64,000 bases of DNA from Cavia porcellus (lineage: Eukaryota > Chordata > Mammalia > Rodentia > Caviidae), in the NCBI RefSeq assembly GCF_034190915.1, contig NW_026947484.1, forward strand, positions 71,565,482-71,629,481. The letters run 5' to 3'. Shown here in pieces: positions 12,121 to 25,108 of this stretch; position 1 is the first letter of the stretch; each line of letters starts with the position of its first letter. A program made the translations under genes and the position numbers. Under the pieces are notes generated by a model. That model was not told the origin of the DNA and did no database searches. It saw nothing but the letters and a program-made list of their open reading frames with translations.

Positions 12121-12651
12121 TACATGATTCTCGTTCATTTTGAATTATTCTTACTTACAAGTTTGGGCTATTGTGAATTATTTACTCAGTCTCTGAATAT
12201 TGAAGAACAGTATTTAATTAATCATAGTGATTAACTTTAAAATCAAAGATGGAGGGAAGGGAAGGAAGAAGAAAGATAGAGACAAAAAAAGAAAAAAAGA
12301 AAGAAAGAGGAAGAATTAAGCTGTGTTATGAACATGTAACTAAATACCTAAGAGGAAGGCAGTCATTATGTACTGAAAGCTGGGACTAATAAAATTTAAA
12401 ATTTAATAAACAAGCCATCTACTCATTCTCCCATGGATGAGGACACAGATCTTATTTTCCAGAAAAATCTTTGAAATCACATCAAACCTTGAGAGAGCTG
12501 GAATCAGTCCTTCATGAACATTTCTAGATCCTATGAAGTTCTAACCATGCATGTTATACAAAACAGAAGAAAAGTGAGGTCCATGGTCTCCACAAGCATT
12601 AGCCTAGTAAAGAACAAAGCCACAATCCATTTCACCTTGCCAATGGGGCTT

Positions 12652-12990
12652 CTTTTTTTTTTTTTAATTTTATTTAAGGAGAAAAAGGGAAAAAAAAGCA
12701 CAGAAATGGTACAAGTTATACAGATTTACAGAAAAAAAATAAACACTAGGAAATCACTAGTTAATGGATTACATTTTGTCATCTTAGAAATAATTGTTCA
12801 AGTTATAAAATTAAAGCTTACAAAGTGGACATTCCAACAGGGAGACTGCAAACTGTTCTGTTCAATGATCCAACAAAACTCAGTAATATCATTATCTATC
12901 TTATACACTTAAATATACATACAGTTATATCGTTTAGAGCATTTTCTTTTCCTCTCTTTTGTACAATGACAATTACACATTTTGGGTTTT
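12652..12990 (-). mobile_element. 5'-truncated HAL1/L1-like 3' end, private to copy A
   Basis: Starts on the plus strand with about 14 T (the poly-A end of a minus-strand element), then about 320 bases nearly matching 61885-62207 of the long element in copy B's flank. The uninterrupted site in copy B is near 61292, so this insertion followed the duplication. Confidence 0.8.
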
Positions 12991-13043
12991 GTTCTAAAAG
13001 CTCTAAGAGTACAGTAGGACCTCAAGGGTATAATGGTGACTAC

Positions 13044-13210
13044 TTTTTTGTTTTTGTTTTTGTTTTTGTTTTTAGTCTGTTTGAGACAGAGTCTCACTAT
13101 GTAGTTCTTGAGCTCACTTTGCAACCCCAGCTGGTCTCAAACTCACAAAGATCTTCCTGCCTCAGTCTCCTAAATGCTGAAATTTTAGACATGCCCGACC
13201 ACTCCCAGCT
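13044..13210 (-). mobile_element. B1-like SINE with T-rich (TTTTTG)n tail
   Basis: GAGACAGAGTCTCACTATGT begins the minus-strand B1 monomer. The counterpart in copy B is at 61345-61516, so it is older than the duplication. Confidence 0.8.
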
Positions 13211-14661
13211 ATAATGGTGATTTCTAACTGAATCAGTAAAGATGGCTTCTTGAAAAAAATTTGAATTGACATGAAATTTAACAAATTTTCAGTAAATAAA
13301 AGGAAAGAGATTTTACATCACAACCTATTGGGGCATTTTTTTTTAATTACAGACATTCCATACAATATATTTTTCTCTGGAATTTCACACTGTGTGTCAG
13401 TACCATAATATAGGTTCTACTGAATCCCACAACCTTTTTAGTTTTTTTAGTATAAAATTTTCCCAATTTATTTTAACAGAAAGACTGCTTTCCTCTTATA
13501 CCTCCTCATTTAATACCAATTAACAGTAAGATACTTTATCAGAAGGTGCTATTCTTTGCAAGAGGCAGCACTTCCTTTTCTAGAAATGCATCTGTAGACT
13601 CAAAAGGGAGCATCTGGGAAAAATGCCCTCTGCATGAAAGCTCACCACCCTGTGCTTCCATTATATGCTTCTATCAAAGGCTTCTTCCCCTGCTGTTGAG
13701 CTCCTGTGGAGGATGTGACTTAGGCCCCAGTACAGTCAAGAGAATATTTGTATGTTCTTGTACATATTTGAAGATTTTCTTAGTTCAACAACTGAAAAAT
13801 CTAAACTCAGTGAACTATAAGGTTGACTCTTTGAGATTGAGATGCTATAGAAGTAGTTTATAATTTTATATTGATAGATTACCTATTGACACTGATCCAG
13901 TGACACAATGATAGACACTATTGTCCAGTACAGAAACATACAATGAACGAAAGTCTTGAACTTCTCAGATCTGGAAAAATTTCAACTGCAATTTAAGAGT
14001 TCCTCAGACTTAGGACTACACGTATGTAAGCATATCACTTTGTGAGAAGTAGGGCATATTAATCTTCATTGGAAAATGGAGAAGCCTGAATTTTAGGGAC
14101 AGCTAAAAAGTCTTTGGATGTTGAGAAGGAATAATGTCCATATACAGAGGAAGACTGTGTTTTCCTAAAACTAGATTGTGCCCATATTTTTAAAAGAGAT
14201 TTTTAAAACACGACAAACAAATTATGTAGACAAATTCATATCACAATGACATCCTACCATGTCATAATGTATAACAGAATGTTGTTTAGAGAATAAGGCA
14301 AAACCTGAAGCAAGTTTAAACACTTAAAAATTAAATTACCTTTTTATAAATACACATTATATGATTTAACAGAAAATACCGGTTTCATATTAGTTTCTCC
14401 TGAGTTTCTGAACATTAAATGTATTGCATTACTTCTATGAAAATCATAATGCAACAATTCTTAAAACCTTGAAAAATTAAAGAGTAGCTTATCAATCCAT
14501 GTGTAATTTTCCATCCAAATATGATCTCATCTCAGCTCCCAAGGTAGAAAATATATTCATCTTCAAAAATACCAAACTAAGCAACAGAAAATTGAACTCA
14601 CTGTTCAGCTAGGGACAAAATCAGGTCTCAACACAGATTCTCAAATGTCCACTATAGTAAG

Positions 14662-14791
14662 CCTCTCTCTCTCTCTCCCTCTTTCTTTCTCTCCCTCTCT
14701 CCCTCTCTCTATCTCCCTCTCTCTCTTTCACTCTCTCTCTCTGTCATTCTGTTTCTCTGTCACTTTCTTTCTCTTCTCTCTTTCTCTTTTG
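14662..14791. repeat. CT-rich simple sequence
   Basis: Imperfect (CT)n/(CTTT)n polypyrimidine tract of about 130 bases. Confidence 0.95.
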
Positions 14792-15970
14792 CTGATAACA
14801 TAATTCTGGATATATTTTTAAGTAGACAATGCAAACTAGGAAGACATTTTTTTCTCAGACTCTTAACATAGATTCAAATACATCTAACATCCAAGGTATA
14901 TAATTTTAGTAACTTTTTCATCTAATTCAAGAGAAAATAAAGAACTCCAAACAATTTCTAACTTTATCTTGTGATTTTTTTATCTCTGGAATTTTCATTT
15001 TGATTCTGCAAGATACATAGGAAGAAGATTCAGAAATAATAGTGGAACAGGAACAGAAATACCAAAATGACACCAAGAATATGAGGTAAGCTTCTATTAC
15101 CTTCAGAGGCAGGGAAAGAATCAATTGTCCTGCTAAATGTTAGGACTCAAAAGTCCAGAAAAGGAGGCTTTAATGAGGTTAAAAACGGAAATACCTAGGC
15201 AGAGCACTTTGCTGTCTTTGATTTTTTAACATGAGTCATAGTGACCAGCTATGCATCACAGTGACCCATCAGTTTCTAGGAAACCACAGGTGAGGAGTTA
15301 TAACAGGAACTATTACCTGAACAACTAAGAAACTGAAGATCATTGGCTGAGGGTGGGCGGGGTGCACATTCATTTTTTCTACAATAACTAAATTCCTTAG
15401 AAACCGAAGTTCAGTGTCTGCTTGGACACCACAAATGCTTTGTGTTGTAGCTCACCAGGACTGAGACATTTCACAAAACGACATCCTGAATCAAGACATA
15501 AGTGAGGGGAAACAGCTGAATATCACTCTATCCTTCTGGGAGAGAATTAAGAAAACATCTCTGTGAAGAACACAGAGCTATCTTTGTGGAAATCACACAC
15601 ATATCCCAAGAATTTTAGATGGCCTTTGACTTCTGGGTACTGAGTGTATTCCTCCGTCATATCGGAAACATCAAGGACAGATAGCAAATGATTAAAAAGT
15701 CATCATTGCCACCTCACAAACTAGCAACACTAAAGAAACTGTGATGCTTTTTGAACATTTACTTTGGAATCATCTGCTTAATAGATTCACAAAAATTTAG
15801 AACTCTTTTCAAATGCAGGTTTCCAACTTACAGATATTTTCATACATCACTGATATAGTGCTACTCTGAAGAAATTTCATCAACATGTTAGGATTTGTGT
15901 TTGTCTCCTTTTATTTAAGTTGTTTAAAGACCTAGAAATATGAAATAAATATTTTTAAAAGATGCATTTG

Positions 15971-16062
15971 TGGGCTTGGGATTTTGCTCAGTCACTTAAG
16001 CATTTGCCTGGTAAACAAAATGCAGGGAGTTCGATCCCAGAACAACAACAACAAAAAAAAGG
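15971..16062 (+). mobile_element. ID-like SINE
   Basis: tRNA-Ala-like head (GGGCTTGGGATTTTGCTCAG), B-box-like GTTCGATCCC, then a CAA-rich and A-rich tail. Confidence 0.75.
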
Positions 16063-16349
16063 GATTTATAGTACAAAATGCTTTTGCAGTATTTTCTGTT
16101 AAAGTAACCTCAAGCTGTTGAAAAGGATGAGATAATGAACTGTACATTTTAAGTTTCTAATTATTAATATTTTTCTCATTTGTCTTTAATGCTCCCATTT
16201 TCATTACTGATACATTTTTCCTTTGAGACACAATTAAAAATATCATGTCCTTTTAGGTAAAAATGATTAATATATGTTCTACAAATAATATCATTATTTC
16301 ACAAAATGACTGTGGAATTCTCTGATAGAAAAAACAGAACATTGACAAG

Positions 16350-18452
16350 TATCATGGTTTATGTTGGTGGCCCCCAGGCTTGATGCATTTCCATTGTGCA
16401 TTTGTGATTGGTTCATTGTCTAGAGCTTGGATTGATTGTGCCAGTGCTACACCCACCAAGGTGTGGAGGCAGCATACAATGTAATGGCAGAAAAAAGGTG
16501 TGTGTGTCTCTCTCTCTTGCCAGTTTCCACTTTGCTGTTTGCAGCCACCATGAACTGTGGCCCCGCCATGCCACCCTGCCTTGGAGTCAGCTGAGTATGG
16601 ACTGAAACATCCAAAAACTGTAAGAAATAAGCTTTCCTTTTCCAACTTTGGGCATCAGGTATTTTATCACAGTGACAAGTATACCTGACCATGTTTTTGA
16701 GAGGATTTGGAAATGGCTTATGGGCAGAGTTTGCAAAGGTTTGGACGTATCACGTGGATGCAGAGAGCTGGAACATCTTAGCCTGTTCTGTAGGGGACTT
16801 TCTGGTCAGAGCTCAGGAGACCAGAAAGCTGATAGAAAGCCTGATGGTAAAGACCAGTCTTGGGAAGTTTCTGTTGGGAAGAAGGACTGCATTGGTTGTT
16901 GGACTTCCCAAGATGTTTGTTATGTCTTGGCAGAAAGTTTGTCAGCATTTTGCTCATGCCCAGAGACTTTGCCTGAGACTGAGACTGAGGGCGATGGACT
17001 GATTCAGCTGGCAAAGGAAATTTCAAGGCAGTCAAATATTGAGGCTGTGGCAAGACCAGTGCTGGGAGCTTTTAGCCAGCTTTATGTTGCGAATCAAGAG
17101 CAAAGAACCCAGCTGGATTATTTACAATATTGTGAGTTTGGTCAGAGAGAAAACTCCAGTAAAGCTGTGGATTATAAAGATAAAGCTGAGATTTTTGACT
17201 GCTGAGAAGAAACAGAGATAAGAAAGATGGCCATGGGGCATCCCAGGAAGCAGCGGTTCTCTACCCTTTGCAGCCTCAAAACTACAAAAGTGAAAGAATT
17301 TGCTCAGAGGAGAAAGCTGCAGAGCACCATGCTCCAGAATGGCAACAGAGACCACATGATGTTCCAGAATAGTGGCATCATAGAGAAGCTTTCCTTCACA
17401 ATCAGGTTAACAGAGCAAAATGAGCCAGGCAATTGACCCCTACAACCAAGTGAGAGAGAAGCCTGGCTACTGCTCCAGCTGGCAGCAAACCCTGACACAT
17501 GGTACTGATTTTAGGTTAAGGAAAATGCACAAATTCGGAGGGTAAGACAGCTTCCACTTCAATTGCAAAGGCCTGGAAAGCCAAGCAGTGTGACTTTGAG
17601 AGGGCAATTTGTAAAGATGTAAGGGTGAAGCCAAAGGTACACTGGAGACTCCAGAAGTTTTAAAAAGCCAGGAACGTGGATCATCCAACGAAAGCAACAA
17701 AAAGCGAGTAGAGAGGGTTTAAGAGAGAAGCTGCAGAAGCTGAAATCCCTGGAAATGCCGTGGGGGTGGAATGACCCAAGCCTTTTGGAGCTTACAACCA
17801 GATTGCTTCAAACGCTGAGCATGGAACTCTAGGACTTAATGTTCATCCTCCTGGATGTTGGACTTGCTTTTGTTTCCAATGTTTTATATTGCCCTGTTTG
17901 TAACTTTTGGAAGGTAATGTTTACCTTGTACCTTTGCGTTTCAGAAATGTTTAATTTTTTTTTTCATTTGTACAGGGAATTACAGTTAAGAGTTTGCCAT
18001 AGAACTTGGAGGAGACTTGGGACTTGGACTTTTCAGCAATGCTAAAAATGTTAGGACTTTGTCAACTCTTGGAGATGGAATAAAGCATGTGCATCAGTCT
18101 TGGGCGCCATGGGTGGAATGTCATGATTTATATCAGTGTCCCTCAGGCCTCATGTATTTTAATTGTGCATTTGTGATTGGATCATTGTCTAGAGCTTGGA
18201 TGGGTTGTGAGTGCTACACCCACCTAGGGATGGAGCCAGCACACAATGTAATGGCAGGAAAGTGTCTCTCTCTCTCTCTCTCTCTTGCCAGTTTCCACTT
18301 TGCTGTTTGCAATTGCCATGACCTGTGGCCCCACCCTGCACTCTGCCTTGTATCCAACTGAGTATGGACTGAAATATCCAAAAACTGTAAGAAATAAACC
18401 TTTCCTTTCCCAACTTTGGGCATCCGGTATTTTGTCACAGTGACAAGTATAA
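16350..18452 (+). mobile_element. ERVL-MaLR element, nearly complete (LTR-internal-LTR)
   Basis: Two similar LTRs, about 16350-16684 and 18119-18452, share landmarks in the same order: GATTGG/ATTGTCTAGAGC, a TCTC tract, TGAGTATGGACTGAAA and a TCACAGTGACAAGTAT end. The roughly 1.4 kb between them resembles a MaLR internal region, which encodes no intact retroviral proteins. A 185-codon open frame at 16648-17205 crosses the LTR/internal border and is best read as decayed gag-like or non-coding sequence. Boundaries are approximate. Confidence 0.75.
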
Positions 18453-21400
18453 AGTAATGAAGACCATAAGACACCAGCACCTGCCTAATAATCAATCTAT
18501 GTACAGTGTTCTCTAGTTGTCCCAGGAAATGCCTTCTTTGCACTTGTCCTCACCATCAGAAGGTTAATGCATAATCATGTTCTGCACTCAACTATCGTTA
18601 CTACTTTCTGTCTCCCTGTAGATTAGTAACAGGAACACAATTTGCAAGCACATTTAACATTCAGTTAGGTTGGCTACATGGCCTTGGCTTAGAAGAGAAG
18701 TACACAAAACACACCACATTGCACTAATGAGCTGACAATATCCAGCCAAAAGGGCCCTGAGGGCTTTAAGGAAAATATCTCAACTCAGTGTTGGATTCTC
18801 ACTTGTCATCTTTTATGGTAAACCAGACAAAAATGCAAGAAAACCATGAATTGTAACTTGTTCTACAAGTGTTCTGCAAGATGAAAAAATGTTTTAAATA
18901 AATATTAACTTGATAAATGAGGCATAGCTTGCCATATGAGTGGCATGTGATGTCAAATGTTACATGATCACAACTCAGGCAATGGTTTCTTTCTCTTCCT
19001 GTCTCTCTGTCTCTGTCTCTGTCTCTCTCTTTATATCTCTCTGGAGAACTCTGGGTGAACATGTACTAGTAGTAATAGGCTATGGAGGAGATAACATTTG
19101 CAGGACAGAAAGGGAAATGAATCTCTCACTACAAACGAAAATAGGGAACTGTACAAAATACACATAGTGCACTGTTTTGTAGAAAGGCACCACCCAAGAC
19201 TGCAGAGGGGCAAGCAATGAATCTGTTTGAGAATGCAGAATCATATTTCTACGAAATCCTCAAAAGGAAGCAAAAATAAATGGCATCAGATAAGTTCTTT
19301 ATTAAAGTGCTCAAAGAAAATATTCCCTTGAGCCAGTAGATAGCACTGATTCCATCACTAATAGGGAAAGTTGTCCTAAAACCATAACCTTATGTCTCTC
19401 ATCTCACTCACACCACAAAACAAGGCTTTCACAAGTAAGTTCAGATGAATTTACTTTCTTTTTAGTTTATATTTCTTTATTAATATTAAAGCGGTACAAC
19501 TTTACATAAATATATGAGTTGTGGAAAAATTACATGCCCCTGTCATTTCTCCTTGCGAAATTTGCTTGGATATAAAAGTGCTTTGGGTTACAAACATGTC
19601 TCCAGAATAAATTGTGCTAGGAAAGAAACAAAATATTATTATGTTTTTGAAACCTGAAAAAGTGTTCCTTCTCTTTTGGAAAAGTGTGGAAAATAAGGTT
19701 GCCTTGAAATCTAAGTGTCTGTTCCTGTGTGTTGCCGTTTTCCTTCCTACTCTACCTTTATTACTACTTTCCTATAACCAGTCACTTGCACTCTGATGAC
19801 ATCTTAAAATCAATTAGTTACAAATCCCTTAGTCACGTAGCGATGGCACTTTCTTTCCAAGTATGTCTGTGGTAGTTAGAAGGACCCAGAACTTTGGAAT
19901 CAAATAGATGAAAACTTGTATTTCTGCCATTCACTATCATTATAACCATGAGTCAATTATTAAACTTTTCTCCTATGGTAATAAATTAGCAAGTCATGAT
20001 AGCCTTGGATATTTGGGAATCAGTAAGTGTTTTATCTAACAGCATGCATTCTTGGAGCCAGGGCATAGGAGTTCAAATTCCTATTTCACACTCACTGGCC
20101 TTGGAATTTTAGACAAATTACCCCATACTTCTGCTAAGTTCCAACGTTTTATGTGTAAAAAAAATCAATAACAACACCTATCTAACTAAAATATTATCAG
20201 TCCTCCTAAAGAACATTTGCCTAATATATTTTATTCATCTACTTGATAAATATCTTAGGACTAGTAAATATTTCACTAGAAAAAAATCTTTCTTTATAAT
20301 CACCAGGCTCTTCCGCTTGATTCTGGCGTAGCATCTCTTTCTTACATGCTCTAGCAATCTTTTTTATAATGCTAGGATGACCACTGCTAGGGCCCCATCA
20401 TAGCTGTGATTATATAATCTCCCTTCCATCCTATTTAAATAAAAAGCATTCTCTTCAGATAGGTTAAAATTAACTACTAAAGAAAGAACAAGGTGGAGCA
20501 CAATATGAGCTAAAATGTGGATTGTGATTTTAGTTAGAAAGCCAAATACATTAACTTTGACTCCAAATGGGCTCAAGGCCAACCTGAAAATCCTGTCTCA
20601 AAAACAAAAACAAAGTTATCAAATACATATAATGCTACAGTATGGTTTGTTCTAATGAACTCAGTTGCATTTCACCAGTTACTACTCACCACAGAGAGAG
20701 CAGGACAACATGAAAAGCAAACCCAAGCAACAAAGAAGGTCACCCATTGATGCTGGTCACCCAGTGATTTAAACAAACTCAGCCCATATGAACTGAATGG
20801 GATTAGTGGACTGACAGGCACAGGGATTAGCAATTCTGTCCATTGTGTAGCCCTCTTCCAGCAGTGCAACCAGAGACATCAGGGCTGGCAGGAGTCCAGT
20901 GATCTCCCAGCCCAATAACTTTGCTTCTCAGGGACAGTAATCAAATGACACTAAAATACTACTAAATAACTAGAAGCAGAATCTAGCTACAGACTTCTAC
21001 ATTCTAAGTCCTGATTTTGTGCCGCTGCTTTTATCCCATGTGATGCTGAGAACATTTAACTAAAATTTGATTAAATTCAACATTCATTGTTACATTATGC
21101 ATTTTATTGTATTTTATTTGTCTTTTTAAAAAGAGAAGATATGCCTGCCCAATTTTAAGTCATTTCACTCTACTTTATTTATTGGGACTCATTTCCCATA
21201 AATTAAAAACTGAAATTCCACACTATAGTTTATGCAAATCATCCCAAAATGCAAATTAGTTTCCATCATCAGAAAGGTCAGTGTCCTAATAAATTAGTTT
21301 GAAATATCAAAACAGTCCTTCTGTTTATGTAACAGTCAGTAAACATTCAAAATACTGAAAGCAGCAAAAGAAAAAATTAGTGTTAAAATCCTCTTTCTAT

Positions 21401-22117
21401 GCAAGCACAATTGTAGGTGACACTTAGAGTTTTTTCCCTTTACATACTAAAGCAAAAATCTTGCTCTAAGAATATTTAAATCTTCTAGAAATGATGAAAC
21501 ATACATACAGAATTAAGAAATCAAAGACAAAATGCGAAGGATGTCATAAGATTGGTAGCACCAAAAAGTCTGTAACTGTTTGGAAGGAACCAAATGGCTT
21601 TTCATTGGAGGACATCATGACATGGGTAGCTTTTGGGTTGGCCTTGACATCAGCTAGGATCCAATCTGTGCAAATGAAACAGAAGGAGCTCTCTAGCCTG
21701 ACAGGGAGGAGTCAAAATCAGAAAACCCTCAATGTATATGATGAAGATTGTATTTGGCTGAAATATAAGACTAAACAGACAGTTTGAAGATAGGACTTAG
21801 AAATTTTGAATCCATCATTAAGCCATAAAAATTAAATTAATCAAAGAGGAACCTTAAAATGAATGGCAAATTTCTTGAGGTTGAAATGACTACATTTTTC
21901 TTTTAGATATTTATAAACAAGCATGTGGTAATTAGCAGTAGTACCAAGTTTCCAGCCATGGTAACGTCTTGTAAAACTCTAGTAGAATATCACAAGCAGA
22001 ATACAAATATCATTACAGCCAAGACTCACAACTTGGCCAGCACCACATGGTCCCTCGTGTAACCTGCTTATAGATACATCCATGTCCTTCTCATCTTTCC
22101 CTCTTCTTTAACTCTTG
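18453..22117. other. Intergenic DNA, no gene seen
   Basis: A TCTG-rich run at about 18990-19032 and a short B1-like tail near 20570-20615. The rest is unique AT-rich DNA with only short open frames. Confidence 0.65.
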
Positions 22118-22472
22118 TGTTTTAGTTACATTTCTCTTGTTGCTGAGACAAAATATCTAACGCCCAACATCAGGGAAGAAAAGGGTTATTTCTTACAATT
22201 CTTGGAGGTTTCAATCCATACTCAGTTGGACAAGGCAGTGTGACATGACATGACAGCCATTCATGGAGGCTGCAAACAGTAAAACCATGAACCTGTAAGA
22301 GAGAGATACGCCTTCTTCCTGCCCTTACACTGTATGCTATTCCACTCCTGGACGGTGTAGCACTCATACCACCAATCCCTGGGCTAGAAAACAAACCAAA
22401 TCACAAATGCTAGATTTGGCCATGTCCATGATTGCTTAAGGTTTGGGAAGGGCACTGACATAAACTATAACA
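22118..22472 (-). mobile_element. Solo MaLR LTR, minus strand
   Basis: The reverse complement starts TGTTATAGTTTATGTCAGTG and carries the same landmarks (TGAGTATGGATTGAAACC, then AAGAAATAA) as the LTRs at 16350-18452. It is the same LTR family in the opposite direction. Confidence 0.7.
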
Positions 22473-22475
22473 CTT

Positions 22476-23405
22476 TGTGTTATGGCTGATACATTGTTTC
22501 AACTTGAAAAGTCTAGAAGCTTAACTAAGTAGTTCAGCAACTCTTCGTCCTGAGGTGTAGAGGACTCAACATTACCTCTCTAAGACATTGGCCATTGTGT
22601 CAATGTTGGAATCTCAAAAGTTTAACTAAGTGATTCACGGCCCTTGTTTGTCAACATCCTCAGCCTGTGCAAGAGGAGGGCATATAGATGGTGTGAGTGC
22701 TACAGTCACACTAGGGGTGGAGCCTGTTTACAATATAAGGGAGGAAAAAAAAGCATCGTCCCACCCTTTTGACCCTCTTTTGCACTTGTTGCTTGCTGTC
22801 TTTGCCACCTTAAAATATTGCCCATGTGCCACGCTCTCCAGCTTTTGACCCAGGCCATTATGGGCTGAAACTTTCCAAAGGGGAGCTAAATAATTTCCTT
22901 CCCTAATTTTGGGTCTTATGCATTTTCTCCCGTAAACACGACAGAGTTTGGTACCAGAGAATTGAGGGTGCTTGTGTGACTACACCTGACCACGAGCTTC
23001 AAGAGCCTTTGGGAATGGCTGTGGGAAGAGTTTGGAAAGATTCAGAGGTGTGTTCTGAAAGACTAGACCTGAAATGCATTACACTGTTCTGTATGGGAGA
23101 CTTTGGTCAGAGCTCAAGACCAGAAAACTGATTAAAAAAAAATCCTGCTGATAAAGCATGCTTATCAAGGTTTCTGACTGGAATGAGGGTTACATTGGTT
23201 GTTGGACCACAGAGGGTGTACGTTTTGGTTTGGCAAAAGTTTGTCTGTACTTTGCTCATGTCCAGAGACTACTACTGTGGTCTGTTCTTGTACATGATTG
23301 CTTGCTCTTGACATTCCTTGGTTCTTCAGAGATATTCAAACTTGGGATTTGCATAGCAGCTGTGCCTCACCCAAATGAATATTTCTTTAGAGCGCCTAGA
23401 AAGGT
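22476..23405 (+). mobile_element. MaLR LTR plus 5' internal fragment, plus strand
   Basis: TGTTATGGCTGATACATTG begins an LTR of about 470 bases. From about 22945 internal sequence parallels 16690-16970 of the larger element (for example GGAATGGCTGTGGGAAGAGT and TACATTGGTTGTTGGAC). It is truncated before a second LTR. Confidence 0.65.
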
Positions 23406-23407
23406 AT

Positions 23408-23512
23408 TCTGGACTGGTGATATAACTCAGTGGCACAGCACCTGCCTCGCAGGTGCTAGGTCCTGAGTGTGATTCCCAGTTCCAAAAAATAAAATAAAAT
23501 AAAAAGGAAAAT
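23408..23512 (+). mobile_element. ID-like SINE
   Basis: GGACTGGTGATATAACTCAG head, GATTCCCAGTTCC B-box region, then an (AAAAT)n tail. Confidence 0.8.
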
Positions 23513-25067
23513 TATCTTTCCCATATCCATAAAACATCTGTAAGTCAATCTTTTTGTTGGACAGAGAGCAGAATATGACCTGACAGCTCTATTATTTGTG
23601 TTTTTCATACACAGCATGTTATGGACTGATTTGTGTTCCCTCAAATTCTGCATTTGGAGAAGACTTTAACACAAGTTCTGAGATCAAATGAAGTCATATG
23701 GGCAGATCTTCATTGACTATAACCTACGCAAACTTCTCAAGATTAGTTTTCTCCAAAGAAATCCTTCTAATTTCTCCTCACAATCACCCAAGCTAAGATT
23801 TCTAATGAAGTTAAGAGGTTCTACCACTGTATCATTTGTTTTTAGTTAACTCTCAAATTCCACATGTGGTTTAACATTTTATTTATAAGGCAATAAATAT
23901 CGAGCCTCAGGTTTTCAGCTAAAACTCTAAGTAACCTCCCAAGCCTGATAGCTCCTACCTGCCTACCTACATTCCTAAGGTCTGCTTTCCTAAGCAGCCT
24001 CTTAATGAATCTCAGTGGAGAGTCACCATATTTAGCTAAGTGCACTGTTGAAACTTGCAAGTTTGCAAACAGTTTCACAGAGCTTACTCACCTCTCAAGC
24101 CATCCAAGAGCCTTGAGTTCTACCTTGAGAAGGTCTCTTTTACAGGATGGGCTGAATGGTATTAACTATTGTCCTGAGCAAGACAAGATGAAGGTTGTAA
24201 AAGCTCCTATTTTTACATTGAATAGACTGTCACACATCTTATTAAGTCTTGACTCTAAGCCAAGCAAAATGCAGCCTGTTTCGCATAACATTTTTCAATC
24301 TTTCCATCACTGTGACAACAATATCTCCCAGAATAAATCTTCTGGTGATTCTGTATTGTGGTTCTTTGGATAGTCATTTCTTTTGGGGAGTACTTCAATT
24401 CTTGCAATGTATGACATTTAAAATCAGCTCAAGCTATTTATTTCTGTCACTTCAATGTCAAATATAACACACAAATCTGTGACCAACCAAGTCCAGAATC
24501 CACATATCAAAATAAAAAGATTCCATAAATCCTCCAAAGCAATTTGGGAAGTATTTAGAGACTTAGAAAGCTGTACCAAACTAACTGAGCCAAAATTGCA
24601 ATCACATAAGAAGCTCAAGGATAATTTTGTATCAAATAACCCTATCCTTCCCTAAGTAAATAACACGGGGTACTGAGAAATTACCTTAGTAGAGTAGAAG
24701 TGAGACAGACAGAGAAGACATTGCTGTGAAAACTGTCTGTCCATGTTAATGATGGCATTTCTACTGGGATGCTTAACCTCCCACCTCTCCAAGTGTATTC
24801 TCATAAAAATGAGAGCTATGCTTAGAGACCGATAGACATGTCACTGGTTAGTACACATGTGTGTAGGATGGGGTGGATGCTGTACAATTTCCATTTCTGC
24901 TAACAACATGGGGAGGGAAAGAATATTATACAGTGAAGGGAACTAAAGTACAAGGATAATATGTTACTTCTTCAAGGGCATTTGGACCCTGATTGAATAC
25001 ACTTCAAAGGAGCTCTCAACTCTAAATTTCAAAGACTGTGCTTTAGAGCTCCCGCAGCACCTCTCAC

Positions 25068-25070
<3 letters not shown>

Positions 25071-25106
<36 letters not shown>
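25071..25106. repeat. (AC)n microsatellite
   Basis: About 18 AC units, followed by GCACAT-like variant units to about 25145. Confidence 0.95.

Positions 25107-25108
<2 letters not shown>

Larger units (their letters stand above)
1..13557 (+). repeat. Segmental duplication unit, copy A side
   Basis: Exons, introns, 3' UTR and downstream flank align in order with about 47395-61867. The left edge is outside the window. The right edge is not a true end, because copy B is interrupted there by a retroelement insertion. Similarity includes shared old B1-like SINEs, so those predate the duplication. Confidence 0.9.
12121..16349. other. Intergenic DNA downstream of copy A
   Basis: Holds a GA-rich tract near 12250-12312, a HAL1-like fragment, a B1-like SINE, a CT-rich tract and an ID-like SINE. 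Up to 13557 it matches copy B's flank; beyond that no gene is seen. Confidence 0.7.

Noticed and set aside
16648..17205. 185-codon open frame as a gene
   Set aside because: It lies across a MaLR LTR and internal region and shows no recognised protein domain; repeat-derived.
25071..25106. CRISPR-like or regulatory repeat
   Set aside because: Simple dinucleotide repeat in a mammalian genome.
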